Assembly (NCBI GenBank): GCA_028023455.1
Contig: JAQFVV010000043.1
Span: 434,001-498,000 of the forward strand
Length of the DNA: 64,000 nt
Origin: Epiperipatus broadwayi
Taxonomy: Eukaryota; Onychophora; Udeonychophora; Euonychophora; Peripatidae
Direction of reading: 5' to 3'
The translations under genes were made by a program, and so were the position numbers. Every line of letters starts with the position of its first letter. The stretch's first letter is position 1. The notes beneath the pieces are model-generated. The model saw only the letters and a program-made list of their open reading frames with translations. It was not told where the DNA came from and did no database searches. Below are positions 1 to 12,683 of this stretch, in pieces.

Positions 1-308
1 ATATATACGTGAATAATATCTTTTTGTGTTATTAATACTGACAGTGATTGTTTTTATTATTCTTTATAAAAAGAAATATATTTAATAAATATACTAAGTT
101 TCTGTGTCCACTTGAGCTAGTGACTAGGGTTGGTGGTCGTGATCTTAACAGCGCGTATCTGTCTACTTTATAAATTTTCTAGGTTCAAATGGTGTAGTGG
201 TGCCATGTATGGTGGATACAATAAGACTGGATATTTTCACTTCATTTCCTGACCGTTATAATATATATATATCTGTTAATTAAAAACTATTGTAATAACA
301 ATAAAATT
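1..308. other. AT-rich DNA, nothing recognised
   Basis: Low-complexity AT-rich sequence with a short TA run near 260. I see no exon, RNA gene or element I can name. It lies downstream of the last recognised HYDIN exon in the direction of transcription, so it is probably intron. Confidence 0.5.
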
Positions 309-501
309 AATAAATATAATGGTAATTAACTATTATACACAGTCTTTCAATCCACTGAAGTACTTTCAGTCAATTCCTTAACCATCCTCTACTGCCATTA
401 AATTAAATTTAATGGCAATTAATGAGGGTTAAGGAATTAATCAAAAATACTTCTGTGAATTGAAAGACTGTATATAATAGTTAATTATCATAATATTTAT
501 T
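309..501. repeat. Hairpin (palindromic) element HP-D
   Basis: Two arms of about 95 bp in inverted orientation. The left arm begins aataaatataatggtaatta and is mirrored by the right arm ending near 501, with a nearly perfect palindromic centre (ttaaattaaatttaa) near 408. Single-base differences between the arms show it has aged. No ORF and no hammerhead-like core were seen. Its size fits a MITE or solo hairpin element. Family unknown. Confidence 0.75.
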
Positions 502-1288
502 ATTTATATATATATATGATGAACTTGCCCTTATTTAAATTTCAGAAGCATATCTGGTTTGATGAAATTAAAACAGTTTTTTTTTTGCAATGTAAGGATG
601 TGGGTGCTGATGGACTACATGAAGTAAGGTTTTAATATATGTTGATGATATATGAGTTTTAGATTTGAGATTTTCAAGAATATGTTAATTTATGAAGCTA
701 TACAAAGTTATATTAAGTATGCTTTTACTGTTATACAATAAAACAAATAGGATAAAAGATTGCATTAATTATCCCAAATATTCTTAATATTTACTTCAAC
801 AAAAATAGTTTCAAAGATTTTATTAAAGAGATTATTTCTTGGCATGACTGATTACAGAAAATTAATGTCATTTTAGAAAATCAAAAAAACTTTACAGACA
901 TCGTTTTACTTACCTGGCCATTGTAAGAAAAGTCCATGGAAAAAAAGATGCGATTTTCATATTTCTTTTAATAATTTGTTCAAGGAACTTAATTCAGTCC
1001 ATAGAGAAGTTTTCTTGTAATGATTGAAATTAACTGGTTGCCTATTGAACATTATTCTTATGCAATTGCTATATAATGATAAAAATGGAAGCTTTGTTGC
1101 TATGGAGACAGATCTGGTCTCAGGAGTTATTCTCATTTGAAGGAAAAAATCGATTGAATGGAATTATTCTACTCAATCTATCACTTTGGTGGTTGAGTGT
1201 CTTATCTTTCCAATTCAAACAAAACTATTTTTTTTAATTAATACTCTTTTCTTAAATAATATTATTCAGCAAAAATTATCATTAAAAT
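502..1288. other. AT-rich intergenic or intronic DNA, no gene recognised
   Basis: No feature is supported here. One good minus-strand splice-donor-like site (RC of 907-913) precedes a short open stretch, but that stretch does not continue the HYDIN reading frame and was not accepted as an exon. Confidence 0.4.
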
Positions 1289-1381
1289 TTTTTTTTTCTC
1301 ATATGTCAAATGCGTTGACCGGAAGGCGAACCAGGGTCAGCTGCTTGGAAAGCAGCTATGCTAACCACTAGACCACCAACT
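1289..1381 (-). repeat. SINE with tRNA-Gly(TCC)-like head
   Basis: Read on the minus strand, 1380 to 1311 resembles a glycine tRNA: an A-box-like tggtctagtggttagca, an anticodon arm ctgctttccaagcag with TCC in the loop, and a B-box-like ggttcgccttcc. It is followed by tttgacatatgag and a poly-A run. The same tail follows the copies at 14,297, 18,785, 32,147 and 44,176, so this is a dispersed SINE and not a single tRNA gene. The acceptor stem has lost its leading GC. Confidence 0.75.
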
Positions 1382-1689
1382 GAATTAAAGTATTTTTCAA
1401 CAGCCATTAACATTGTTATTATGTGTCTATTAGTTATCCAAAACAATTGTTGATAAGACTTTTGAATTATCCGTGGCCAAATTATATATATTAAAATTAC
1501 TTTTTTTGTGCCAAAAAAAACAAACAAACAAACATATATATTGGTCAGATTGTGAAGTGTGTTTGATCTGCTCATGAATTCCTGCCTCTAAAAAATGAAA
1601 ATCTATAATTTCTTTAGATCTGTATATAGTTCTATTTCTATTGCCTTTTTAAAAAATTTATTCAAAACTTATTTTTATTAATCGTCCAT

Positions 1690-2028
1690 TAGACTAGACA
1701 TTATCCATCTAATGAATAATATTTATGTAGTGTAATTTTCACTATACCACTCTCACATAATGTAGAGACTCATTACTATCTACTTTTACCATCTTGTGGA
1801 GGAGTGAAATGATAAACATATGACTAAAGACATGTAAAAAAATGTATGATCCCTCAAGATACACATTTTGTGCTGAACCAGCACTCATCACTTGGCCCAG
1901 ATCACAATCACTTACACATCTCTTTATCATTGTTCAGCTGATAGACACCAGTCCCTACTTTGTGTGAGTGATGTGGTAAAAATTACCCTACAGGAATATT
2001 ATTCATTAAGTGGATAATCTCTAGTCTA
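1690..2028. repeat. Hairpin element HP-F, arms of about 80 bp
   Basis: Arms of about 80 bp in inverted orientation: tagactagacattatcc at the left, mirrored by ggataatctctagtcta at the right. The interior of about 180 bp includes, on the minus strand near 1,848-1,905, a copy of the HP-G hammerhead module with two core changes (GTGATGA and AAA in place of CTGATGA and GAA). The arms differ from HP-G arms, so the ribozyme module is shared across otherwise different hairpins. No coding potential. Confidence 0.7.
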
Positions 2029-2172
2029 TTAAATGACTAGTAAAACAATATTAATATACTTCATCAAGTGGTTTGTGTCAAAACTGTGAGAGCAGTAAGT
2101 TCGACATGTATCTATTTAACTGCAATTCTATAAACACTTCTTCCTCTTCCTTAATTTTGCTTCTTCACATAC

Positions 2173-2500
2173 AACAATATATCTTTTAAATAATTCCAAT
2201 CTTCTTACACCTTTTAAGCAAAAAAAAATATTTAATATTTTAATTACAGTTTCAACTGTTCCTCGCAGTCTTCTTCAGATCTCATTCTATTTCTTTAATC
2301 TTCTTATACCTTTTAAGCAAAAAATATTTATTATTTTAATTACAGTTTCAACTGTTCCTTGCAAACTTTTTCAGATCTCATTCTATTTCTCTAGATCTGA
2401 AGAAGACTGTGAAAAACAGTCGAAACTGTGATTAAAATAAGAAATATTTTTTTGCTTAAAAGGTGTAAAAAGATTGGAATTATTTAAAAGATATATTGTT
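2173..2500. repeat. Hairpin element HP-E with one duplicated arm
   Basis: The left arm (2173-2285) is directly duplicated at 2297-2390. Both copies are inverted relative to the right arm (2393-2500), which ends agatatattgtt against aacaatatatct at the left. Each arm contains, read towards the poly-A side, ctgaagaagactg, a short loop, cagtcgaaact. This resembles a hammerhead core (CTGAAGA, stem II, GAAA) but has an unpaired A before stem II, and I could not find a convincing stem III. It may be a Penelope-type terminal repeat remnant. Confidence 0.65.
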
Positions 2501-2767
2501 CTATTTAACTGTAGTAAAAATATTTATTTGTCCTAATTGCAAGTATAATGATTGTATTACCTTGTGCATATTGGCACAGTAGTAATGGCAAGTGCAAGGG
2601 ATAAAAGATTCTTGAATTGACTTAAAGCTGGAAAAAATAAAGATCATTTGAATAGAATTACTGTGCTCAAACTATTACTTCAGTGCATGAATATCACATG
2701 AACTTGTGAGAAATTAACTACATTGGTAAGTTATTTACTACTAGATTAAATTTACTTATATACTTAC

Positions 2768-2918
2768 TTTGAGAGAAGTGATTCCTTCTTTATAAGTGTG
2801 GAAAAGCAATTTATAATTTCTACTAGTTCCCGGTGGAACTTCAATGTATTCTAAACCTTTGATTGAAGTACTTGGTTCCGGTTTCTCAGGTTTCAAGATC
2901 AAAATATTTACCTGAAAT
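2768..2918 (-). CDS. HYDIN: HYDIN exon (fourth recognised, most downstream)
   Basis: On the minus strand the acceptor tattag is followed by 151 bp ending in AAA at the donor gtaagt. The exon completes a split arginine codon left by the exon at 14,679-14,842 (AG + A) and then reads 50 residues beginning FQVNILILKPEKPEP and including GLEYIEVPPGTSRNYK and FHTYKEG. This matches the C-terminal part of an ASH (ASPM-SPD2-Hydin) immunoglobulin-like module. An in-phase CAG acceptor seven bases downstream would be out of frame, so the upstream AG was chosen. HYDIN builds the C2b projection of the central pair in motile cilia. Identification rests on recalled family sequence; another ASH-domain ciliary protein such as CFAP47 is the main alternative. 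No following exon was found in the window. Confidence 0.82.
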
Positions 2919-5432
2919 CTAATATATATAAGTATTACAATAAATCAAATGTGCTGTCATTAGATTTTCAATTTCATGAATAAATTTCTCAACAATCACT
3001 TTTTAAAAAAATACCTAGCTATGCAATCAAAGTTAACTAAGAAATAATCTGAACATTAAATGGATTGATTATATACTTCTAAAATATTTGGTGACTAATT
3101 TATTTATAAGTACTACAGTTTTTATTTATTTTAAATACTTATAATATATTAATGTAGTATTATAATAATTTTTGTTAATAAATACAATTACAAAACTAAA
3201 AAAAGAGACAAACCACTATTTTCTATATTTCTTAATAAAGCTTAAAAGGCTAACATTTATTAAATGTTTTTAATTTGACACAACTTCTGAGTTCTTATTT
3301 TAAAATACCACATATAATATGTAATTCAACTATAAATAATTTCATTCTTTTCTGAGATTATGTAAAAATGACTGTTACTGAAAACATAGTAGTTTTTTAA
3401 AAAAAAAAATCAGCATTATTACCGCTTAGCATGCTTTCAATATAACTTGTATATCATATTCACAAATATGACATACATGTTATATAAAAAAACATACTAG
3501 GCAGTAATAAAGCTGAATATTTTTCAAATAAACTACCTTTTCTGTGAATGATTTTATTAACAGTCATGTATCACTTATAACAGGGATAGCCAAGACATCG
3601 ACTGCGGTTGACTAGCTGACCACAAAGTCTCTGGAAGTCAACTGTGAAGCTGACATGAGCATTGACAAATTATAGCAATAAATTCAGAACCAATTTGAAT
3701 ATAAAAAATAATAAAAATAAAAATTCAAAATTATTCTAGTTTAAAAATAGTTAAACTTAGAATAATACCTGTTGTTATTGTCGATCTCAAAAATAAACCT
3801 AGGTTGGACAACGCTGAAAAGAATTAAATACAATTCTAAAACAACAATTTTCTTTTTTTTTCTCTATATTTTCTTGAATTTTTTTTAAAATTGAGGATCA
3901 GCTCTAGAAAATAATTATTTATTGATAATTTAATAATTGTAATTTAATAAATATTTTATAAAGTGATATGGACAAATTGTAATAATAGAGGGAGCTGAGA
4001 TAATTTAATAATAGTCACAATAAAATGTCTTCAACAGTAAAAGTCATCAGTTTGTAAGTATCTTCTAAAAATGTCACTAATATTTGTGAATACCTAAAAA
4101 AAACCCTTATAAAAAAAACCACATCAATTTGCAAGTACATTCAAAAAATCCAGGACTTTGAACTGTTATTTTTTTCTGTTCCAGCAAAAATAACTTTTTT
4201 TTTCTGGTTTCTGGTTCAAGCCCTGAAAAAAAAAAGTAGTTTGACCTCAGGTACAATTTCACCAAAAACGTTGCCCCCCCCCCCAATGTCTAAAAATCTG
4301 GCCGTCCTTGACTTATAATATGAGGAAAGCAGTACATATCTGATTATATGCTGATCAATAAAAACCAAGTTTATTAGCATTATAAAGACTTTTTAGTAAT
4401 GATTAAAATGGTTATGTAATGAAACTCATTTGATCATAAACAGGCATAAAATTCCATAAACAGGCATAAAATGTCATTATTTTTCACTCTCAATAAAATA
4501 TTTTCTTACCCAATCATGATTTGTATATTATGAAATTCTACACACATTATATCTAGTGAATATTTTATACAATAAAATTTCCAAAATGGAAAACTTTTCA
4601 CTCAAGTCTAAAATGTGGCTTTCATCAATATCATAAAGATGACTGCTTCGCACAATATTTTTATTATTTGTTTCCCATTGTGGCATAGGGTTTTTTGAAA
4701 GGTGTGTCTCAGATCACGTGAGTGGTGGCTTCATATTGCCAAGATCATATCAGAAAAATATCACCACATCACCCAAAAAGTTTTGATTATTATTCAATGA
4801 TTCTCATAAGTAACTAATTCTGTACTGATCTCCATATTTTTTTAAAATAATTGTTACCCATGCCTTTGCAACACAACATGATAAATCAGGTGAAAGTAAT
4901 CAAAATAAGAATATGCACCCTAAATTTTCCCAGTCATTATAAGTAATATTCATAAAGCCAGTTTTAATAGATATATACTGATAACCTATGAACCATGCTA
5001 CATAACTACAAAGGATGTACAAACATGTACTTTCTAGAAATAAGTGTACGGATCATTCAATTAGCTATCCAAAAAAAAAATTATATCTTTAATATAACTA
5101 TACTTAGTGATAAAATGAATAATATTAAAAAAAATTATATGATTTCATTCTGTAACTTATTCTATTAACACACAAACTTTTATTAAAATTCTAAATTAGA
5201 ATGATGAATAAGTTAAGCATCAGAAATTATTATTAATGTTATTGACGATAATAATAACAACTATAACAAAAAATGTGACAATTTAAATATCTTACTAACA
5301 CAGATTTTGTAATCATAAACTGCCACAAAAAAAAAATCTTATTTATTTCACTTGTGTCATTTTGTATATCTTGATACTTGATAGGTGTTTACAATTTCAT
5401 TTTTATTGAAGTTAGGATCATTTATATATATA
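2919..5432. other. HYDIN intron, AT-rich, no element identified
   Basis: About 2.5 kb of intron with homopolymer runs, including a C-tract near 4,274, and a short direct duplication (aaacaggcataaaat) near 4,440-4,470. I found no open frame, tRNA-like head, terminal repeat or strong palindrome. Confidence 0.5.
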
Positions 5433-8400
5433 TTAACCCTCACCTATAACCTCCATCTTCTTCACTTGTTTACTTTATTATATTTATAATTGCCCAGGCG
5501 CCAATTCTATGCAAAACAGAATAAAATTTATAATTATAAATTATATTTAAACTTATTTAAAAGGTTTTACATTGCAACCACTCCATGGCCTAGCTCAGTT
5601 GAGATTATAGGATATGGTCTTTATATATGAGGCCAACAAGGATGATAAAAACGTCTATAAACAATAATACTATAAGGTTAATTTAAATATGTTCAGAGCA
5701 TCTATTCAATACTAAAACTGTTGCAAAATTGAGAATTATTACATTTATTATGGTATAGACAATGATGAGGATTGGGTATCTTTTTATCCAAATCACCACC
5801 TATTCCAAGCAAGGTAAAATATATTATTAGCATTGTAATACTGAGATTTATTACCACCAGACCAATCAAATAAATTGACTTCTACTGGCAAATCTATATA
5901 TTTTAGGGCTATGCTATGTTAACTATATGTGTGTGTGTGTGTGGAAATGGAGAATCGAACGTAAATAGTCAAGCAATTCATTTGGACTTTTAATTCATCA
6001 AAATATTTATTAAAAACTAAATAAAAGACAAAAGAAATAATTATAATAAAAAAAATATTATTTATTCACCTTGATAACCAATTACATCTCTTCTAAGGTA
6101 AAATCAAAACTGACTACTATTTAATATGTTAATCATATATCTTCGAATATGTGCATTTGATTATATTGTAAATATAATGTATTCATGAAATATATTTTAT
6201 TAAGATTATTTATAAACTTGTATGATACCACAAATCAATCATCTTTTACATATTATAAAAAATTATATAACACTTATCTGTTACAATCGGTGTAAATCAT
6301 CTAACAGTAACTATACAAAATAAATAAAGGCAGGGAAAAATAATAACCAAACACTTATACCTATATGCTTAAGGGTTAAAGAATATCTCCAAACTTAATC
6401 TACATAATCTAATTGTCGCTTGACTATTTCTACCTTCAACTCACATTCAATATACTTCCTATATACCGAACTTATATCAGATAAGGTTTTAATTCTTTAT
6501 TTTCTTTAAATATACTTCATTAACTAAATTGCATAATAAATATGACATCTTTAAAATAATAATCTATAGCATCACACACACATCCGAATATCTAGAATCA
6601 CCTATAATATAATTTCTAAATCATACAAAATAATAAATTATCATACTCTAATGATAATGAAATTACATTGTTTTTTTTTTTTTTAAAAAGAACACAAAAC
6701 AACAACAAAAAAATTGTTTATACATCTATTGTAATCAGAAAAAAAAAATTATTTGTCAATATCCCATTATTACATGTTAAGTTTTTTTAAAGAAAATTGA
6801 AAGTTGAAAGTTAAAAGAAACATACATATTAGTTTTAAAAACAACGGTAAATTATAACATAAAAAAAAAATGTCTATCCATTGTTACAGCATAATTTGTT
6901 AAGAATGATAAGAGTTTTTTTTTTTATCCTAGAATTCCATGACGGGCGTTAAAAATTACATTTGCATGCATTGACATTATTTCACTATATATACGCGAAT
7001 AGCAAAGTTATACAGTAGAAAATTATCTTCTTGATATAAAATTAAGTAGATACATTTTTTTATTTTAAATTTTAATTTGCAGAAGATTGATAGAAAATGA
7101 TTAGAATTTAATATTAAGTGTTTGGTTTTAGCGTCTAATGAAAGAATTTGAGATAGCTTTATTTTACACAATTTTGCCATTTTAATATTAATCAGCTTTA
7201 GTAATATTTTAAAATAAATCATAATAATTTAGCTTACATATCCTCCAGGCATTTTGAAGTGGTGAGAATGGACCATTGCTTTGGCAGAAATTTGAAGGCT
7301 GGTATCCCTCTGGGGGGGGGTTGTTTATTTCCTCATTTTATATCATTCCAGTAGTATAATAACAAAAAAAATTATTCATAGGTGTATTCTTAGAATCCTT
7401 GCGATGTTTCTTATATAATACTCTTAGAGAGTTATTGAGTCCTTTAAGTTTTTTTTATCTTCTTCCTCGGAGCTTTTTTTTTTCCTTTCAAGTTTTAAAC
7501 TCTATGTCTTTCTCCAACTCACGCCCTCTGTGTTTCTATGACAATCAACTTTGGAAGCTTGCCAGAAATATTATTTATAAAAATTTTAACACTATAATGT
7601 TTGAATATAATAAACATAGAAATAAAAAAAAATATTAAATACTAATTATTAATTTTAGAAATCTTATTTACTATTACAAATAATCTTTATCATTTTTAAA
7701 ACATAAGATTCTAAGACAATATATAATCAGTAACTTATAAATAAAATATAGAAAAGAAAATTCTAATTAATAATATATTTATGCATCTGCCTATTATGAC
7801 ATGTAAATCCTCTACTATACACAAACATCTACCACTAAACATATAGTCCAAAACTCCACCAATCAATATACCCATTTAACATTTTAATTTTGTTAAAATC
7901 TTAATTTTAATTAGCAAATTACATCACAATTTAAGTTTAGTTTTCCTAAAAACTCAATTTTAAATATTAAATTATATCACAATTCATTTTTCTCAGCTAA
8001 TTATCTTTAGCCATTGTTAGCACAAATGTGACCTTCCCACATTTCTTTCTGGTGCCAACCTGGAAGGTTACAATATATCCATTGTTAGCACAAATGTGAC
8101 CTTCCCACATTTCTTTCTGGTGCCAACCTGGAAGGTCACATTTGTGCTAACAATGGCTAAAGATAATTAGCTGAGAAAAATGAATTGTGATATAATTTAA
8201 TTTATATTGTAACCTTCCAGGTTGGCACCAGAAAGAAATATGGGAAGGTCACATTTGTGCTAACAATGGCTGAAAGTAAGTAGTTGAGAAAAATGAATTG
8301 TGATATAATCTAATATTTAAAATTGAGTTTTTAGGAAAACTAAACTTAAATTGTGATGTAATTTGCTAGTTGAAGTTAGGATTTTAACATAATCAAAATT

Positions 8401-10800
8401 TTAAATGGGTATATTGATTGGTGGAATTTTGGACTATATGTTTAGTGGTAGATGTTTGTGTATAGTAAAGGATTTACATATCATAATAGGCAGACGCATA
8501 AATATATTATTAATTAGAATTTGCTTTAATATATTTTATTTATAAGTTACTGATTATATATTGTCTTAGAATCTTATGTTTTAAAAATGATAAAGATTAT
8601 TTGTAATAGTAAATAACATTTCTAAAATTAATAATTAGTACTTAATATTTTTTTATTATTACTATATTTATTATATTCAAACGTTGCATTGTTAAAATGT
8701 TTATAAATAATATTTCTGGCAAGCTTCCAAAGTTGATTGTCATAGAAACACAGAGGGCGTGAAGGGAGAGAAAGACATGAAGTTTAAAACTTGAAAGTAA
8801 AAAAAAAAAGTTTCGAGGAAGAAGGGAAAAAAAGGCAACTTAAAAGAATCAATAACTCTCTAAAAGTATTACAAATATTAAAAAACATCACAAGGATTCT
8901 AATGATATGTTTATTGAAAATTTCTACTATACTACTGGAGTAATAAAACCATGAAGAGATAGACCCATAGGGACGCCAGCCTTCAAATTTCTGTCAAAGC
9001 AATGGTCCATTCACTACTTTTCAAAAATACCTTGATGTCACGTAAGATAAGTAAAATAATTTATTTCAAGATATTACCAAAAGTAAGTAATATTAAGATG
9101 ACAAAATTGTATAAGATAACGCTAGCACAATTTTTTTCATTAGACGCTAAAACCAAACGCCTAATATTGAATTCTAATCATTTTTTATCAATCTTCTGCA
9201 AATTAAAATTTAAAATAAAAAAAATTATCTACTTAATTTTATAACCAGAGGATCATTTTCTACCGTATAACTTTGCTGGTCGCGTATATATAGTGAAAGA
9301 ATGTCAATGCATGCAAATATCATTTTAACACCATCATGGAATTCTAGGATAAAAAAAAAAACCTCTTGGCATTCTTAACAAGTTATGCTTAACAATCGGA
9401 TAGATTTTTTTTTTTTTTTATGTTATAATTTCCATTGTTTTTAAAATTTATATGTATGTTTCTTTAAATTTCAACTTTCAGTTTTCTTTTAAAAAAACTT
9501 AATATGTAATAAGGGATATTGACAAATAATTTTTTTATTATTATTACAATAGATGTATAAACAATTTTTTTTTGTTTTGTTTTGTGCTCTTTTAAAAAAA
9601 TAAACAAAACAATGTAATTTCATTATCATTAGGGTATGATAATTTATTATTTGGTATGATTTAAAAAGTATATAATAGGTGATTCTGGATATTCGGATGT
9701 GTGCGTAATGCTATAGATTATTATTTTAAAGATGTTGTATTTATTATGCAATTTAGTTGATGAAGTATATTTAAAGAAAAATAATGAATTAAAACCTTAT
9801 CTGTTGTAAATTCGGTATATAGGAGTTATATTGAATGTGAGTTGAGGGTAGAGATGGTCAAGGGACAATTAGATTATGTAGATTAAGTTTGGAGATATTC
9901 GTTAATTTTTAAGCATATAAGTGTTTGGTTATTATTTTCCCTGCCTTTATTTATTTTGTATAGTTACTATTAGATGACATACACCGATTGTAACAGATAA
10001 GTGTTGAATAATTTTTTTTTATAATATGTAAAAGATGATTGATTTGTGGCATCATACAAGTTTATAAGTAATCTAATAAGATATATTTCATGAATACATT
10101 ATGTTTACAATATAATCAAACGCACATATTCGAAGATAGATATATGATTAACGTATTAAATAGTAGTCAGTTTTAATTTTACCTTAGAAGAGATGTAACT
10201 GGTTATCAATGTGCATAAATATTTTTTTTTTTATTATAATTATTTCTTTTGTCTTTTATTTAAATTATTTTTTTTAAATAAATACTTTTAATGAATTAAA
10301 AGTCTAAACGAATTGCTTGACTATTTACGTTCGATTCTTCATTTCCACACACACACATCTGGTTAATATAACATAGTTATAGAAGATATAAGTTTGTCAA
10401 TATAAGTCAGGTTTTATTTAATTTGTCTGGTGGTAATAAATCTCAGTATTACAATGCCAATAATATATTTTACTTTGCTTGGAATAGGTAATGATATGGA
10501 TATAAAAGTATCCGTTCCTAATTATTATCTATACTATAATAAATGTAATAATTGTCAATTTTGCAATAGTTTTGGTATTGAATAGATGCTCTGAACATAT
10601 TTAAATTAATCTTATACTATTATTGTTTATAGACATTTTATCATCCTTGTTGGCCTCATATATAAAGACCATATCCTATAACCTCAACTGAGCTAAGCCA
10701 TAGAACAATTTATAATTATAAATTTATTCTATCTTGTATAGAATTGGCACCTGGGCAATTATAAATAAGTGAAAAGATGGAGGTTATAGGTGAGGGTTAA
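5433..10800. repeat. Giant degenerate palindrome, arms of about 2.6 kb
   Basis: The left arm 5433-8078 and the right arm 8203-10800 are inverted copies. Example pairs: ttaaccctcacctataacct at 5433 with its reverse complement ending at 10800; acgccctctgtgtttctatg near 7,521 with its mirror near 8,750; the aagctt at 7555 with the one at 8721. The arms differ by many substitutions and small indels, so the structure is old. It carries no long ORF, and the arms are AT-rich with A/T runs. The centre is itself a nested inverted repeat. It could be a foldback transposon, the terminal repeats of a large DNA transposon that lost its genes, or an inverted genomic duplication. Confidence 0.85.
8011..8270. 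repeat. Nested inverted repeats at the palindrome centre
   Basis: A module of about 68 bp (ccattgttagcacaaatgtg through tggaaggttacaat) occurs at 8011-8078 and, inverted, at about 8203-8270. Between them, 8079-8105 and 8130-8156 form a further perfect stem around a loop of about 24 bp. The flanking word ttagctgagaaaaatgaatt is present twice on the right and once, inverted, on the left. The centre has therefore undergone at least one local inversion or duplication. Confidence 0.8.
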
Positions 10801-11101
10801 AGTGACCTGATATATAGATTTAGGTTAAAGTGACTGCTCAGCTGGTGCTTGATATACGATTGGGCTAAAGTGATCACCCAGTCATGGGGCCTGACGGTTG
10901 TGGGGTCTGAGTTATACATTTAGGTTAAAAAATATATATATACAAAACAAAACACATGCAAATTTCTTTATAAATCTTGATTTATTATATGAACTATTAT
11001 AAAGTGCAAAAAGTACTCCGTTTTGACTACATTCTTTTATAGTTGTAGCAAGAAATAATTAAAACATGTATAAAAACAATAAATACAAATGTTCCCCAAT
11101 T
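10801..11101. other. Intron with degenerate ggttaaagtgac repeats
   Basis: Directly outside the right arm of the giant palindrome, the word ggttaaagtgac or a close variant recurs at about 10,795, 10,823 and 10,861, and a shorter form near 10,922. The left flank lacks this array. It may belong to the element that generated the palindrome, or be an unrelated short tandem repeat. Confidence 0.45.
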
Positions 11102-11247
11102 ATTTAAATATCACATGATCACCATTTCTTATGCTTGCTAATCACTGTTATTACAACAGGCAAAACTCTCCCTACAGTAGTGCCACCCAGTGCCAGCCAG
11201 AGTAATCAATGGATGCCAAAAGAGTTTTGCCTGCTTTGATTTAAATA
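11102..11247. repeat. Short HP-B hairpin with 9-bp target duplication
   Basis: The 128-bp insert 11111-11238 starts with the HP-B leader (tcacatgatcaccatttctt), continues into caacaggcaaaactctcc, and ends gagttttgcctgctttg. It is flanked by atttaaata at 11102-11110 and 11239-11247. The central part with the ribozyme motif has been deleted. The leader is present only at the left end, as in the longer HP-B copies. Confidence 0.8.
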
Positions 11248-12318
11248 CATATAACAAATATAATAAATATAAATACAAATATTCTCCAATAATCCAAATA
11301 CATATAACAAATACAAATAATTCTTACCTTAAAACTCTTCTAACAAACAATCTTAAATTTCCATTGCATTCGTTTCTTAAATACCTTTTCTTAAAATAAT
11401 CCTCTATAATTATTTAATTAAACCAATCTATTATCCTCTTTTTTTTCCAATTAACTACGTATTCATTACAGGTTTCATTTCATGAATATAAATTCCTTAT
11501 TTTTTAGTTGTACCTTGATCAAGACTATAAAAGAATATAAATGTTGGAATATTTTTACATTTCTTATAACTATGAAAATTGTTTTTTTGGGGGGAGGGTT
11601 TGATGAAAATGGCGATTTTGTAAGAATGGTCATATCGTGACAATGTATAGACTGATCGATGTCATTTATCGGTTGGATGTGTCAGCATGGGTTTTGGGCA
11701 GTTCTTATAATTGGAAATGGCTGTGAGCGCATATTAAATCAGCACTGTATTTTTTATATTTTATAATAGTTCATATAATACATTGTACAGGCTTAAACCT
11801 GCATTTTATATATGTAATATATGCAGGGTTCGAACTCAGACTTTCACACGACCCACCACTCTCAGTGCCATCTCATATTGCTGACCCACCTGATCACACA
11901 CATGTTGAAATAGTTCATATAATAAAATAAGATTTATAAAGAAGTTTGCATGTAGTTTGTTTTGTATATATATTGAAATTAATGGGATGTTTCTAAAATA
12001 GAAGAATGTGTGTTTTTGATTCAACTTATCATTTACTAATATAAGCATTTTAAGTTTTAGACCAAATTTTAATAATATTGTAGCTTCTATCATATTTGTG
12101 TTATATGAATTAAATTATACAGTATTGCATGCATTATTTGTGAGAGATATAAATAAAAGGTAATACTGAATGACAAAAAAGAAGTCAATAAATGAATATT
12201 CATACACTTAAAACAACAACAAAAAAGAGATATATATATATGCTTGTCTGAAAGTTTTCGATGATGATTCTCTACTTTATTTATATGTTAAACAATTGCC
12301 ATCATTTAATATTGTTAA
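11248..12318. other. Intron with an HP-G fragment near 11,825-11,912
   Basis: Mostly AT-rich unique sequence. At 11,825-11,912 a fragment matches the outer arm of HP-G (gactttcacacgacccacca, then ctgatcacacacatgttgaa) but stops before the ribozyme motif. Nothing else was identified. Confidence 0.5.
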
Positions 12319-12683
12319 TGTACCAATAGCTCAAACAAGCTCTTAATTGATAAGTGTGGTGAGAGAAAATATTTAAAATCTCTATCTGGAATATTCTTAT
12401 CCCCAGCCCAATTGGTTTCGAGCTTATGGCTCACCTCAATAAGGAGTTACAACATTCAGACACTAGATCCAAAATATCAACTCAAGAACCAGCACTTATT
12501 TAATACATACTATTCAAGTAGAAACTCTGAAACTTCCGGACATGAAAATGTCCAAGGTAAGCCATAAGCTCGAAACCAATTGGTCTGGGGATAAGAATAT
12601 TCCAGATAGAGATTTTAAATATTTTCTCTTGCTGCACTTATTAATTAAGAGCTTGTTTGAGCTATTGGTACGCCCTCTATATT
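12319..12683. repeat. Hairpin element HP-A, copy 1
   Basis: Inverted arms open with taccaatagctcaaacaagc at the left and close with gcttgtttgagctattggta at the right. Next inward are gagaaaatatttaaaatctc and its mirror. On the minus strand at 12,397-12,446 lies a hammerhead-like motif: stem II gagc/gctc around cataa, the GAAA box, and stem III accaattggg. The CUGAUGA box is damaged (TTGAGGT). No ORF. Other copies lie at 40,332-40,570 and 58,508-58,800. Confidence 0.8.

Noticed and set aside
914-965. Possible HYDIN exon on the minus strand with a strong donor (ggccag/gtaagt)
   Set aside because: The short frame (YENRIFFSMDFSYNGQ) does not continue the HYDIN module after ITSLK, the acceptor is poor and an in-frame stop lies close upstream.
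1311-1380. Possible functional tRNA-Gly gene
   Set aside because: The acceptor stem is incomplete and the same head and tail recur with poly-A ends, so it is a SINE.
2911-2918. Alternative acceptor at the CAG in atttcag for the last HYDIN exon
   Set aside because: Using it would put the split codon out of phase and give an immediate stop after the exon at 14,679; the AG seven bases upstream restores the frame.
8011-8270. Hammerhead core at the centre of the giant palindrome
   Set aside because: The nested stem-loops there have no CUGANGA or GAA boxes in either strand.
12551-12600. Second hammerhead in the right arm of HP-A copy 1
   Set aside because: Stem II, GAAA and stem III (accaattggt, c) are present on the plus strand, but the CUGANGA box is destroyed, so I did not list it as a ribozyme.
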